NCBI GenBank assembly: GCA_905221605.1
Contig: CAJNDS010002163.1
Location: 499,001 to 563,000 of the forward strand
Direction: 5' to 3'
Source: Symbiodinium natans
Taxonomy: Eukaryota; Sar; Dinophyceae; Suessiales; Symbiodiniaceae
DNA length: 64,000 nucleotides
The position numbers and the translations under genes are program-made. This document shows, piece by piece, positions 1-8,839 of this stretch (positions are counted from its first letter, which is position 1; the number at the start of each line of letters is the position of its first letter). The notes below the pieces were generated by a model. It was not told the origin of the DNA. It ran no database searches and saw nothing but the letters and a program-made list of their open reading frames with translations.

Positions 1-190
1 AGCCCTGAACCCCAACCCAGAAGGTTTAGGATTTAGGAATTTTGGGTTTTGGGGATCAGGGAGGGCTAGGGGCTGTGGCCCTAGGGCTTGGAAAATAGCA
101 CAACCGTAGCTCCAGTTGTGCACCCCTAAACCCTAAGCCCTAAATCCCCCAAACCCTAAACGCTAAACCCAAACCCTAAACCCCCTTCTA
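1..190. repeat. Degenerate telomere-like repeats, mixed orientation
   Basis: TTTAGG/TTTTGGG-type motifs at about 35-60 are followed by a CCCTAAA-type run at about 122-185 with many variant units (CCCTAAG, CCCTAAAT, CGCTAAA). The two halves have opposite strand sense. No gene is visible here. Confidence 0.8.
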
Positions 191-372
191 CCCAGGCCAG
201 ACAAGAGGTAGGGCTTGCGCTGCATGCACCTCCGGTCATCCAAGTAATGCCTTTTTATACAGCATGCCTGATGGCAAAAGTAACGATAATATTTTCGGTG
301 GGAAGTAGGCTGCCGTCGGCTCGTCTCGGGGGGTGGGGGTGACGATATACATAATAAAAAAACATCTATCTG

Positions 373-405
<33 letters not shown>

Positions 406-630
406 GATGGATAGATAGAAATGGGAAAAACACACGTATACGTATCCACATATTTACATACCCACAGATACATGTCTACATACCTAAAGATATACGCAAG
501 TTCGTACATAGATATTTGCGTATACACGTTGTACATGTATGCTCATATACTTTTCCGAATAATATACGCATATCCATGTGTAAAAAGAAGCTATACATGG
601 GTGTATATATATATATGTATATGTAAAGGC
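373..630. repeat. TA microsatellite and degenerate TACA-rich tract
   Basis: A (TA)n run at about 373-410 is followed by a TAGA/TACATA-rich segment to about 630. Reading frames here encode only tyrosine/isoleucine/histidine-rich peptides, as expected from the simple sequence, so no gene is called. Confidence 0.8.
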
Positions 631-727
631 CTTGACCAACAAACAAAGAAAATCTTTAGAGCCTCAGGGAAAGGCTTGGCGGAAACGCCGCGATTTTGTG
701 GGCTCCGAGGTTTCGGGGTTCGGGACG

Positions 728-800
728 TGAGGGTTTAGGGTTTCGGTTTCTGACCCTAGGCCCTAAACCCGAAACTATGAACCCTAAACCCTGGTGATGC
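728..800. repeat. Facing telomere-like motifs (TTTAGGG then CCCTAAA)
   Basis: A short TTTAGGG-sense stretch (about 730-750) is followed within 10 bases by CCCTAAA-sense units (755-795). This is the order expected of an end-to-end telomere join, but there are only a few degenerate units. Confidence 0.6.
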
Positions 801-879
801 TCCCAGGATTGCACGGGCATTCACACCGGAAGAGGCCGCGGGTTCAAAGCTGGAGCTTGGGGTTTGGGGGCTTGGTTTC

Positions 880-985
880 TTAGGGACACTTGGAAATATT
901 TCTTTATTTTGGGTACTATCATTCTTAAGAAACAGTGAAAATTAACATGATTGCCGGGGTTCCAAGTTCAATATAGGTTTTGGCA
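880..985 (+). repeat. Dispersed repeat family H, copy 1
   Basis: The segment from about 921 (CTTAAGAAACAG, then GTTCCAAGTTCA) resembles 61710-61765. Its left part (TTAGGGACACTTGGAAATA) resembles 60988-61015. The similarity is clear but imperfect and I see no terminal inverted repeat. Confidence 0.45.
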
Positions 986-1043
986 GGGGAAGGCACGGCT
1001 CGAGGCTACATCCTCAACCCTTCTGCGCCTGAAACTCTCGTAA

Positions 1044-1143
1044 TATAGGGGTCGGAATAATTAGAATAATCAGTAATAGTTTCCCTTATGGTCCCTATAT
1101 AGTTATACGATAATAACCTCTCATAATTATTAAGGCCCCTATA
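1044..1143 (+). mobile_element. Family C TIR element, copy 1 (about 100 bp)
   Basis: The element begins TATAGGGGTCGGAA and ends AGGCCCCTATA, so its ends are inverted copies (TATAGGGG/CCCCTATA). The interior is A+T-rich and has no reading frame. Related copies lie at 22592-22690, 53352-53450 and, inverted, 55420-55527. This structure fits a MITE or introner-like non-autonomous DNA element; no transposase is in the window. Confidence 0.7.
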
Positions 1144-1270
1144 CTTGTCCCAAACAGCAGGGTTTAGGGCTGAGGGCTTTGCTTAACCCCCAAAACCCTG
1201 TTCTATTTATTTAGGCCCCTATACTAGTTCAACACAGCAGGGTTTAGTGCTGAGGGCTGAGGATTAACCC
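1131..1270 (+). repeat. Direct duplication of about 59 bp spanning the end of element C
   Basis: Positions 1131-1189 and 1211-1270 share AGGCCCCTATACT, CAGCAGGGTTTAG, GCTGAGGGCT and TTAACCC in the same order, with about 80% identity by eye. The right end of the family C element is therefore present twice, with a telomere-like motif carried inside the duplicated unit. Confidence 0.7.
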
Positions 1271-1334
1271 GTGCTAATCCCCTCAGATCCTCACACGGTG
1301 CAGGGACAAGGAATCACAGCGCCATGCGAAGTGT

Positions 1335-1438
1335 AGAAGTTTAGGGTTTAGGGTTGAGGGCTAAGGGCTTAGGGCTTGGGGTTCAGGGTTTAGGGTTTAG
1401 GGTTTAGGGTTTAGGGTTTAGGGTTTAGGCTTTAGGGT
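1335..1438 (+). repeat. Interstitial TTTAGGG tract
   Basis: About seven near-perfect tandem TTTAGGG units occupy 1385-1437, preceded by degenerate units from 1335. This is an internal telomere-type tract rather than a chromosome end, because unique DNA continues on both sides. Confidence 0.9.
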
Positions 1439-1689
1439 GTCTCAATGAGTGGGCGCGCTGGTGCTGAAAGCACCCAGGCGCGCGCCCCGAGTTGCATAAG
1501 CCCACCCCCGCTGGCGCTCCACCCTCGCCTTAACCTCTACGGGTTTAGGGCTCTGATCGTGCTTTTGTTAATTTTTCTCTTGTCTATTGGTTGGGTTTAG
1601 AAGCTCGGCATCGATGCAGATCAACTACCCTGAAGCTCGCAGCCCCTAGGCATTGCAAGGGAGATGTCTATCAGTCGAGGGCTGCTGGG

Positions 1690-2335
1690 AGAGCCAAAAG
1701 TCAGAGGTTTGGGCTTGGGGTTGGCTGCCGCCGTCGCCCTCTGTGATGCTGCGTGTTGGGCGGGGATTTGGAAAACTTGCTTGGAAGGGCGTGAAATCAG
1801 AGGTTTGCCTCATTCGAGGGCTTCTGGGAGGGCCAAAAAGTCAGAGGTTTGGGATTGGGTTGGCTGCCGCCTTCGCGCCTGAAGTCAAAGGGGTGGGATG
1901 GGCGGTTGCTGCTGCCTTCGCTTTCGCTGATGCTGCAGCTGGACCTTTGTGTGAGTCGTGGTGGCCTTGTGAGTCTTTTTAAAAGTCAAAAACCCAAAGG
2001 TTTGGGCTTGGGGCTGGCTGCCGCCTTCGTTCTTGGTGATGCTGCGTCCTGTTGGGGATCTGGATCCCTAGCTTGAAAGGGCCAGGCAGGGCCAGGCACC
2101 TCAGGCCAAGAGGCAGGGGGCCACAGCCTCCCAGCAAATTTTTCTAAAAGTTAAAAGCCCGAAGGTTTGGGCTTGCCGCCTTCGCCCTTGCATGCTGCGT
2201 CCTGGCTGGGGATCTGGATCCCTTGCAAAAGACCTCAGACCAGCCAAGGCCAGGGGGCCAGGGCCAGAGCCAGGGCAGGGCGCCAGGGCCAGGGCCAGGG
2301 CCTTGGCGTTTGCCATGTTTTACCCGAAGGTTTGG
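1690..2335 (+). repeat. Tandem array of about 150 bp units, four copies
   Basis: Four divergent units begin near 1697, 1835, 1981 and 2144. Each carries AAAGTC or AAAGTT, then AGGTTTGGGCTTGGGG, GGCTGCCGCCTTCG, and in most a GATGCTGCGTCCTG and GGGGATCTGGATCCC segment. A fifth fragment (CCGAAGGTTTGGGG) lies near 2319. Spacing is 138-165 bp. A related, lone copy is at 5805-5890. Open frames here simply follow the repeats. Confidence 0.75.
2240..2310. repeat. GGCCAG/CAGGGC simple repeat
   Basis: A short (CAGGGC)n-like tract made of AGGCCAGGG and CAGGGCCAGG words sits at the end of the 150 bp tandem array. Confidence 0.75.
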
Positions 2336-2349
2336 GGTATCTTATTCTA

Positions 2350-2525
2350 GGGCGACTTGACGGGTTTCTCGCCAGCGACCTGCCGGGTCCACCGCGCAGC
2401 CCGCAGCTGCCTGCGGGATTGGAGCTCCGTCGCCCGCCGGAGGGCTTCTTGCTCCGGAGCTGCCTCGCCTGCCGGCTTCGGCGCGTTCGCCCTGCTCGAC
2501 GGCCCCGGGCTCACTCAGTTTCGGG
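2350..2525. other. G+C-rich segment, no gene recognised
   Basis: About 170 bases with visibly high G+C and several small inverted repeats (for example CCGGAG...CTCCGG near 2438-2460). Part of a 163-codon open frame crosses it, but that frame also crosses the tandem array and a telomere-like motif, so I do not call it. Confidence 0.5.
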
Positions 2526-2789
2526 TTTAGGGTTTAGACCCTGTCAGGGCTTTAGGTGGATTTTGGTATTTCAGAGGGTTGACTGTCGGGGCTTCAGCGC
2601 TTGCGGGTATCGCATTCCAGAGCCGCTATCCCTTCAAACCCGAAACCCTCCTGTTTAGCGCTGCCAGTTCAAGACGTTTGGGGTTTATAGGCTTCAGGGT
2701 GTCGAGGATCTGGATTTGAGGCTTACCAAGACAAACCAGCATGTGGCTCCTGACTGTGTTTCGCTGTTGCCCATTTTTCTAAGGGTTAT

Positions 2790-3035
2790 GACATCAAAAA
2801 CCCTAGGCCCTAAACCCTAAACCCTAAAACCCGAAACTCCTTGGAGGTGTCCGACTACCCGTTGAAAAATCTTGACTTGGTGGAGCTGGAGTTGCGCCAA
2901 CTCCAGGAGAAAGAGGGCCCCTGTCCGAGTTTGTTGGGTGACTAGTTAGTGACTAGTTGCTTAGGGGATGTAGGGGGTTTAGGGGATTTAGGGGGTTTAG
3001 GGTTGCTAGTTGTTTAGGGGTTTAAGGTGTTGGTT
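2790..3035. repeat. Telomere-like motifs in both orientations
   Basis: CCCTAAA units at about 2800-2835 are followed after about 130 bases by GGGTTTAGGG/GGGGTTTAG variants at 2965-3030. Confidence 0.8.
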
Positions 3036-3094
3036 GACGAGTTAAAAACAACAAACACCAAATAGAATACAAAGAAGGTTCGGTTCAGCGGTGG

Positions 3095-3152
3095 TTGCGT
3101 GGCGCCGCCTTGCTGCACGATAGCAACGGAGCAGCAACACACCACCACCACC

Positions 3153-3183
<31 letters not shown>

Positions 3184-3727
3184 TCTGTACGTCAACCTGC
3201 ACGCCCCCAAAGGTCCTCAGTTAACATGCCGCTACCAAATTGAATCAGAGCCGGTTCCGCAGAGACACCAACTTCGCGCCCCAGAACTAAACAACGTAGG
3301 CCAGCGAGGATGGTGTCGAGTGAGAGGCGCCTCAACAAGCGCCATGCTGAAGAACCAGAGCCGAGAGATTTCCGTGCCATGTCCATGCCTGTCGAGCCAT
3401 CAATGGGCTTCACGAAGGCGGAGGCAACGCGTCAAAGGAGCCGTCACCAGCGAATGGAGTCCCAAATGGTGTCTCCCCGGGGGTCGAGCGCGATTCGCCC
3501 TGCACCTCCGATTGCCTAAGCCACAAAGACATTATCGAAGTCAAATTCGAGTTCAAATGGGCGACAACCGCAAGGAGCATACCACCATCGACCCACCTCG
3601 CATCTCCAAGCCTAAACATCCACACATAATTCCACTTATTTCAAAGACCCCGGCCGCCACTTTGTCACCCCAGCCCACCCATCAAGTAAGGTTCTCCCCC
3701 TCTTATCCCTCCCAAAATTCATCTTAA
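3095..3727 (+). CDS. Longest open frame in window, His-rich start; doubtful
   Basis: This 210-codon frame is the longest in the window and lies in a telomere-free stretch. Residues 16-30 are nearly all histidine, encoded by an imperfect CAC/CAT microsatellite (3141-3186). The rest is Arg/Pro/Ser-rich and matches no family I recognise. An overlapping frame at 3244-3519 is at least as protein-like. One such length is not surprising by chance in 64 kb (expectation about 0.25 by a simple estimate). The start shown is only the first candidate start after a stop. It could be noncoding, or an exon in another frame. Confidence 0.15.
3138..3188 (+). repeat. CAC/CAT trinucleotide microsatellite
   Basis: About 16 CAC or CAT triplets with two interruptions (a CGT near the middle). 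Read forward it gives poly-histidine, and the reverse complement gives methionine/valine runs. Confidence 0.9.
3244..3519 (+). CDS. Possible coding fragment, basic and methionine-rich
   Basis: A stop-free frame of about 91 codons overlaps the His-rich frame in another phase. It has an ATG at 3310 and then a charged peptide (SERRLNKRHAEEPEPRDF near its start) ending PAPPIA and a stop. There is no recognisable domain. It is listed only because the composition looks protein-like and the region lacks telomere motifs; chance remains the simplest explanation. Confidence 0.15.
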   Translation: MRAGSAETPTSRPRTKQRRPARMVSSERRLNKRHAEEPEPRDFRAMSMPVEPSMGFTKAEATRQRSRHQRMESQMVSPRGSSAIRPAPPIA

Positions 3728-3924
3728 CAAGAAGAGGAACTGCAATTGAATTTCTAGGTGAACTGCTTGAGGCAGAATACGACCCCAATTTTTTTGTAAA
3801 CCCAATAATCTCTATGACGCTGTGCGCCGCGCCCAGGCTCTACCGGAAAAAATGCCGACCTGTCGAGCAGTGACGACGACCTGGAAGAGAGCTAGAAGTT
3901 GTTATAAGCTTTTGGCTGGGGGTC

Positions 3925-3982
3925 ACAGGGTTTAGGGTTTAGGGTTTAGGGTTTAGGGTTGAGGGTTTAGGGTTTAGGGTAC
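3925..3982 (+). repeat. Interstitial TTTAGGG tract
   Basis: About seven TTTAGGG units, one changed to TTGAGGG, with unique sequence on both sides. Confidence 0.9.
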
Positions 3983-4194
3983 CGTATCTTGTGGTTTAGG
4001 TAGCTTTTGCTAGGATGCAGACAAGTCTCTCCTGGATGCAGCCGAACGAGCTTCTGCATCAAGGGGGTCTGGAACCCCCAAACCCCACATCTCAACCCGT
4101 AGTCGAGCCCCTAGGCCTTGACACCCAGGCCGGCAATCCCGCAAAAGGCTGACACGGCGGCGGCCACTCTTCATATCATGTTCAGTATAGGCCA

Positions 4195-4510
4195 GTTTAG
4201 GGCTTAGGGCTTAAGGCTTAGGGCTTAGGGCTTAGGACTTAGGGCTTAGGGCTTAGGGCTTAGAAGGGTTTGGGGTTTAGGGTTTGGCGTCTAGATCAAC
4301 CCCATCTTAAGAGCCGACGGTCACACAGTTCCAGAGGAGGCCCCGAAGAGGGAAGGCATCTGCCAGAGAATTGTTTGCTGCAATGGCGGAGGAGCCTGCA
4401 GGAGCCGATGTGCCGAGGGGTTTGTGGGTGTAGGGTTTCGGGTTTAGGGTGTAGGGTTTAGGGTTTAGGGTTTAGGGTGTAGGGTCAGGGCCATGGGGCA
4501 AGGTGTAGGG
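4195..4510 (+). repeat. GCTTAGG variant block and degenerate TTTAGGG
   Basis: At 4199-4262 the unit is homogenised to GGGCTTA (about nine copies, with ACTTAGG and TTAAGGC variants). After a unique 140-base interval, TTTAGGG/TGTAGGG units return at 4428-4510. Confidence 0.85.
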
Positions 4511-4814
4511 TACGGGGCCAGGGTTGGGTAGAGGTTAGGGCATTCCATGTCTTCCAGACTTGGCTACAATGCTCTCCATCATTGTGTCAGGCCCTGGACT
4601 GGAAGGATTCTTTGCTAAGAGGAGAGTAGGGATGCACACCATGTTCTCTAGAGCAATCTTACCTGAGGGGGTATTTTGGTCATTTAGTCCGAACCCCGAA
4701 GGCCTTGGCACGTCATCCTCCTTGGCTCTGATGCGAGCATGCTGCGGGCTAACCCGACCCTGAAGGTTTTTTTCCTTAATTTACAATCTCACAAGCCTTA
4801 AGAAGAGGAAGTAC

Positions 4815-4941
4815 TGTGGGAGCCCAAGAATGGGAACCCGGTATCGTAGGTATGTATATGGAGCCCGATGCCTATATGCCTAGTACTCGCCTAGTACATA
4901 CCAACCGTTTTCCTGCGGCCCCCTTTCGGGGATTCCCACAG
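4815..4941. mobile_element. TIR element L (about 127 bp)
   Basis: CTGTGGGA at 4815-4822 and TCCCACAG at 4934-4941 form a perfect 8 bp terminal inverted repeat, with further G-run/C-run complementarity inside. There is no reading frame. No second copy was seen in the window, so its mobility is inferred only from structure. Confidence 0.4.
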
Positions 4942-5159
4942 CGTTTTCTTGGCTAAGCCCTGAAGCCTATCAACACAAAGCCCCGTCCCAGCACAGCGGC
5001 GCTAGATGCGTCGGCTCGATATGGGGAAAAGTGCATGCAGCCTAAGATTGGACCCTAAAGCTCAGGAAAGCTCTAGAGCGCTTAGCACGCGATAGTTCGA
5101 AATCATTGAACCCTACAGAACTGCAGTCTTAAACCCCTTACGAGCCTGAACACTACGAA

Positions 5160-5260
5160 CCCTGAACCCAAATGCCCCTAAACTCCTACACCCTAAACCC
5201 TACACCCTAAACCCAAGCCCTAAGCCCGAAGCCCTAAACCCTAAACCCGAAACCCTTGAG
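5160..5260 (-). repeat. Degenerate CCCTAAA tract
   Basis: Repeated CCCTAAA, CCCTACA, CCCTAAG and CCCGAAG units. The region from 4950 to 5160 holds no feature I can support. Confidence 0.8.
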
Positions 5261-5414
5261 CACTATGAGACTCGAGGTGAGCTCGGCATGCTCTAATTCA
5301 GCGCAGGAGGTCACAAAGACCTTCTGACCGGCTTCTGGCGTGCTCGTGGGAGGAAGCCCCCCTCTACCCCCAAGTCCTAAACCCCAAGACATGAATGCCT
5401 GATCCCTGTATAAG

Positions 5415-5526
5415 CCCTAAACCCCAAACCCCAAACCCCAAACCCCAAACCCCAAACCCCAAACCCCAAACCCCAAACCCCAAACCCTAAACCCTAAACC
5501 CTAAACCCTAAACCCTAAACCCTAAC
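5415..5526 (-). repeat. Two-block telomere tract: CCCCAAA then CCCTAAA
   Basis: About nine identical CCCCAAA units (5422-5484) switch abruptly to about six identical CCCTAAA units (5485-5525). The sharp boundary between two internally uniform blocks implies local unit-by-unit spread of a point variant. Confidence 0.95.
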
Positions 5527-5799
5527 GAAGCCACGAGCTAACCTTGGACCATCACAGGGACTATCACTCCGCCAGCCCATACCCAGAAGTCCTAAACCCT
5601 AGGGCGGCCCTCAACTTGTTTAACCTTGCGCGTCAAGAGCCGTACAGTGAGCAAAAAGGCGTGATGCCCGAGACTTCGCATGCCCGGAACCCTAAACCCT
5701 CGCGGAACCCCGAAATCCTGTGCCCTCGATGAACCCTACCAGAGAGCAACCTTTTGCCAAAGGAGACATATCTCTTTCCCGTGCTAAGCCATGAACTTA

Positions 5800-5895
5800 C
5801 ACCCTCAAGGTTTCGGGTTGCTACACCTTGGGTTTGGCGTCCCTGCTTCTGGATGATGCTTGTATTGGGCGGAATTGGGCATTTTCAGCTTCAGA
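5800..5895 (+). repeat. Isolated relative of the 150 bp tandem unit
   Basis: AAGGTTTCGGGTT, GGGTTTGGCG, GATGATGCT and TTGGGCGGAATT follow one another as in the unit at 1697-1780. It lies 3.5 kb from the array, so the unit is dispersed as well as tandem. Confidence 0.4.
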
Positions 5896-6339
5896 TGATG
5901 CAGCGAGGCTCTGGCCGCGGTATCTCTTTCAAGCTGCTCAAAGTCATCCGAAGGTTGTTGAAATGGCGGCACATGAGAGCACAGGTTTAAACCAAACAGG
6001 CCATCGCGGTCGTGAGTGTAGCGCAGTCCCAACGCCAATCCGAACCAGCAGAAAGAGGCTGCCTAGCAAATAACTCAAATAAGGCAAATACCATTTTCAG
6101 GGTCATGGTAAACACCCTTGAAGTCCGGGAGACACAAGTGCAGTCGCTGCCTGACCCTGGAGCATATGAAACTGGACGTGGCACATGAGCTGTGTTAGTT
6201 AGGATTGAGGGGCGAATCTTGAAGCCTTAGCCCAAAGCCCGGTGCGTTGCAATAGTGCGTTTGCCTGCCTTGCGATTCGCCATCATGATGGATCTGATCT
6301 GCTGCGCTTCGCAGAGAAGCAGGCACAGGGGGGTTTCCG

Positions 6340-6400
6340 AAACTCTAAACCCTAAACCCTAAACCCTAAAACCCTAAAACCCTAAACCTAAACCCTAATC
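6340..6400 (-). repeat. Interstitial CCCTAAA tract
   Basis: About seven CCCTAAA or CCCTAAAA units. From 6400 to 7160 I see only T/G-rich unique sequence with isolated motif relics and no supportable gene. Confidence 0.85.
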
Positions 6401-7161
6401 CCCATTTTTTGTTGGGGCTTCAGGTGCTAAGGCAGCACCAGGGCTGACGGTTCTGTTTTGGGAAACTTTGTGGCGTTGCGCTTGCATGGGCTTTGAGGAC
6501 TTGCAGTTGTAGGGTCTTAGGTTTCCAGATTTGGCGCTGGGCTTCTGCTGCTTGGTGTGTTCGAGCTTAAGGTTCCGGGCTTTGGCTTGCGGGTTTCGCT
6601 GGATCAGGCATGTAGACCCCTAGGCACAAGGTAAGTTTAGGGCAGGTTGTTTTTGCATTCCAGGTTTTGGGGTATTTGAGCTCTAGGGTTTGGGGCTTGG
6701 GCTTTCAGCTTGTGCTGGAACCCCACTTACGCACACGGAATTTGGCTTCGGAGAAGAATCTGCTATACACGCGAAACCATCTGAGCACATCTTGGAGCCA
6801 TAATCGCAATCCCCACACGTGAAGCCCCTGGACCATGCCAGTGGACTCTTTAATCGCGTCAGAGACTCTCTTTTGTGCTTAGAGGACCTGATTTCAAAAG
6901 GGTTCCACTGGCCCGCCTAGGAGATCAGAGGGCTGCCAGGCCAACCCTCGCCCCTTAGCACCAAAAGCCGCATGTCTTACTTGAGTTAACTGAAAGGACT
7001 GGAATATGACTAGAAACTACGCAGCTGATCCTGCACCCCGATTTCTTCAAATGCTCGTGTCGAGGACCTCGCGGACCCCCTTAGCTTCGGGTCGACGTCT
7101 GGGGACTGAGGCATGCGGCGGATCGGAGGGGCCGGGGGGCAAGGCCTTCCAGAACCACCCG

Positions 7162-7310
7162 TGGTAGCCCAGTGCTGGTACCCTTTACCCCTTTTTTTCT
7201 GCTTCTGGGTTCCCTTATAAGTAACCAACCACAAAACATCCTAAACCCTAAGCCCTAAACCCTAAACCCTAAAAGGGTGCCGTTATTGTAATATGGTTAC
7301 TGCGCTACTA
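7162..7310 (+). mobile_element. Family B TIR element split by a CCCTAAA insertion
   Basis: The element begins TGGTAGCCCAGTG, contains GTACCCTTTACCC, GGGTTCCCTTATAA and GTAACCAACC, and ends AAAGGGTGCC...GCGCTACTA, as in the intact copy at 38891-38999. Between GTAACCAACC and AAAAGGGTGCC, where intact copies have only an A-run, this copy carries about four and a half telomere units (7240-7270). The extra DNA is therefore an insertion. Confidence 0.85.
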
Positions 7311-7374
7311 AGCACCCATGGTGCTGTTCTTGTTTCTCCGGAGGTTAGGTCGGCTCTGGTCTGGTCCTGTTACC

Positions 7375-7425
7375 TTTTAGGGTTTAGGGTCTAGGGTTTA
7401 GGGTTTAGGGTTTAGGGTTTGAAAT
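7375..7425 (+). repeat. Interstitial TTTAGGG tract
   Basis: About six TTTAGGG units, one changed to TCTAGGG. Confidence 0.9.
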
Positions 7426-7499
7426 AACACGGGTCTCAGTACGTATCTCAAGTGCTTAGGGCACTTGCGAGGTTTTGCGAGGGATTGCAGGATGTTCTA

Positions 7500-7865
7500 C
7501 ACAGCTCCTAACCCTTCGCCCTGCAACCCTGAAGCCCTACAACCCCCGAACCCTTTTAAACCCCAAACCCTTTACATCCTTCGAATCCTTGAAGCCCCTT
7601 TAAACCCTCAAGCCGTAAAGCCCCAAACCCTTGACAACCCTTTAAATCTTGCACCCCTAAACCCTACAGCCCTTATACCTAAAGACCCCGAAACCCTAAC
7701 CCCACAACCCTAAACCCTTGACAATCCTTTCAATCTTTCAGCCCTAAAGCCCTCAAGCCTAAAGCCCTAACCCCAAAACCCGAAACCCTTCAAAACCCTT
7801 TCAATTCTTTGACCCCCGAAGCCCACAACCCTAAAGCCCACAACCCTAAACCCTAAAGCCTACTT
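7500..7865 (-). repeat. Long degenerate CCCTAAA-derived region
   Basis: About 360 bases of CCCTAAA-like words (CCCTACA, CCCCAAA, CCCTTTAAA, CCCTAAAGC) with irregular spacing. Open frames here give Asn/Pro/Lys-rich peptides that only reflect the repeat. Confidence 0.8.
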
Positions 7866-7936
7866 GGGGGAGGAGGCCTCAGACCACTGGGGTGCAAGCC
7901 TCGGAGCGCTCTCCCGCGCTTTCAGTCTTTACCTTT

Positions 7937-8008
7937 GTAGGGTTTAGGTTTTAGGGTTTAGGGTTCAAGGTTCAGGGTTTGGGGTTTAGGGTTTAGGGTT
8001 TAGGGCGA
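7937..8008 (+). repeat. Interstitial TTTAGGG tract
   Basis: Degenerate TTTAGGG units (TTCAAGG, TTCAGGG, TTTGGGG) ending in three perfect ones. Confidence 0.85.
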
Positions 8009-8029
8009 AAAGGAGTGCGTAAGACACAC

Positions 8030-8212
8030 GCCAAGAAGGAACTATATAATACCAAAATGGGTAGTAAATCATACAGCCAGAAGGGTTAGTCATAAACCAA
8101 AAGAGGGTAGATATGTACCAAGAAGGGTAAATCATATACCCAAAAGGTAGACATGCACCAATGAGAGGTGAATTGTTATGCCAATAAAGGGGCAGATATG
8201 TACCAAGAAGAG
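8030..8212 (+). repeat. Minisatellite of about 20-22 bp, about nine units
   Basis: Units of the type CCAAGAAGGGTAGATATGTA recur with drift. The 17-mer AGATATGTACCAAGAAG occurs at 8109 and again at 8194. There is no reading frame of note. Confidence 0.75.
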
Positions 8213-8400
8213 TTTTGGGGTTTGAGGAACCTTGGGGCCTTGAACATTCTCAGCGTACAGACGTTACACTCCGGGTACAGGCTTGAGGCTATAGAGCTCG
8301 TAGCTGCTCATGGCTTGCTAGCCGCTAGCCCTGAGTTCTTTGTGTGTGTGTGTGTGCGTTCTTTTCCCCACCTTCGGTGTGGGGCTGTTAGATTTTGAAC

Positions 8401-8440
8401 TCAACTCTTCTCCTCGCCCGGAACTCTTCTCCTCGCCCAG
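8401..8440 (+). repeat. Tandem duplication of a 19 bp unit
   Basis: AACTCTTCTCCTCGCCC occurs twice in tandem, directly upstream of the larger minisatellite. Confidence 0.85.
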
Positions 8441-8447
8441 TCTACTC

Positions 8448-8735
8448 CTAGAGACTCCCTGGAGTGCCCAACCCCAGAGACTCGAGTGCCCAACCTAAGA
8501 GACTCCTGGGAGGGAGTGCCCAACCTCAGACAATTCCTGGAGTGCCCAACCCAGAGAATTCTGGAGTGTCTCCCTGAAATCAGACTCCTGAAATCCAAAC
8601 CCAGACACTCCTGGAGTGCCCAACCCAGAGACTCCTGGAGTGCCCAACCCCAGAGTCTTCCTGGAGTGCCCAACCCCAGAGTCTCGCTGGAGTGCCCAAC
8701 CCCAGAGACTGCATGAAATGCCCAAGCCCAATCCA
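8448..8735 (+). repeat. Minisatellite M, array 1 (about 25 bp unit)
   Basis: About eleven units with core CTGGAGTGCCCAACCCCAG followed by AGACTC or AGTCT. The reverse strand is open and reads as a Gly/His/Ser-rich peptide repeat (GVGHSRESLG type), a by-product of a unit near 25 bp. A second array of the same family is at 14865-15375. Confidence 0.9.
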
Positions 8736-8747
8736 AGTCCCTAATTT

Positions 8748-8767
8748 GGGGGGGGGGGGGGGGGGGG
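8748..8767 (+). repeat. Poly-G run (20 G)
   Basis: Twenty consecutive G, directly downstream of minisatellite M and upstream of short TTTAGGG motifs (8780-8830). Confidence 0.95.
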
Positions 8768-8839
8768 AGGGGCAGAGTTTACAGGTTAGTTTAGGGTTTG
8801 AGGTGTAGGGAGTTTAGGGTGCAGTGGGCTGAAAGAAGG

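Noticed and set aside
728-800. Relic of a head-to-head chromosome fusion
   Set aside because: The order is right (TTTAGGG then CCCTAAA), but there are only a few degenerate units and similar tracts occur everywhere, so it carries no special weight.
2167-2658. 163-codon forward frame
   Set aside because: Crosses the tandem array, a CAGGGC simple repeat and TTTAGGG motifs; composition is repeat-driven.
8401-8736. 111-codon minus-strand frame with Gly/His/Ser-rich repeats
   Set aside because: It is the reverse translation of minisatellite M; no start context or domain supports a gene.
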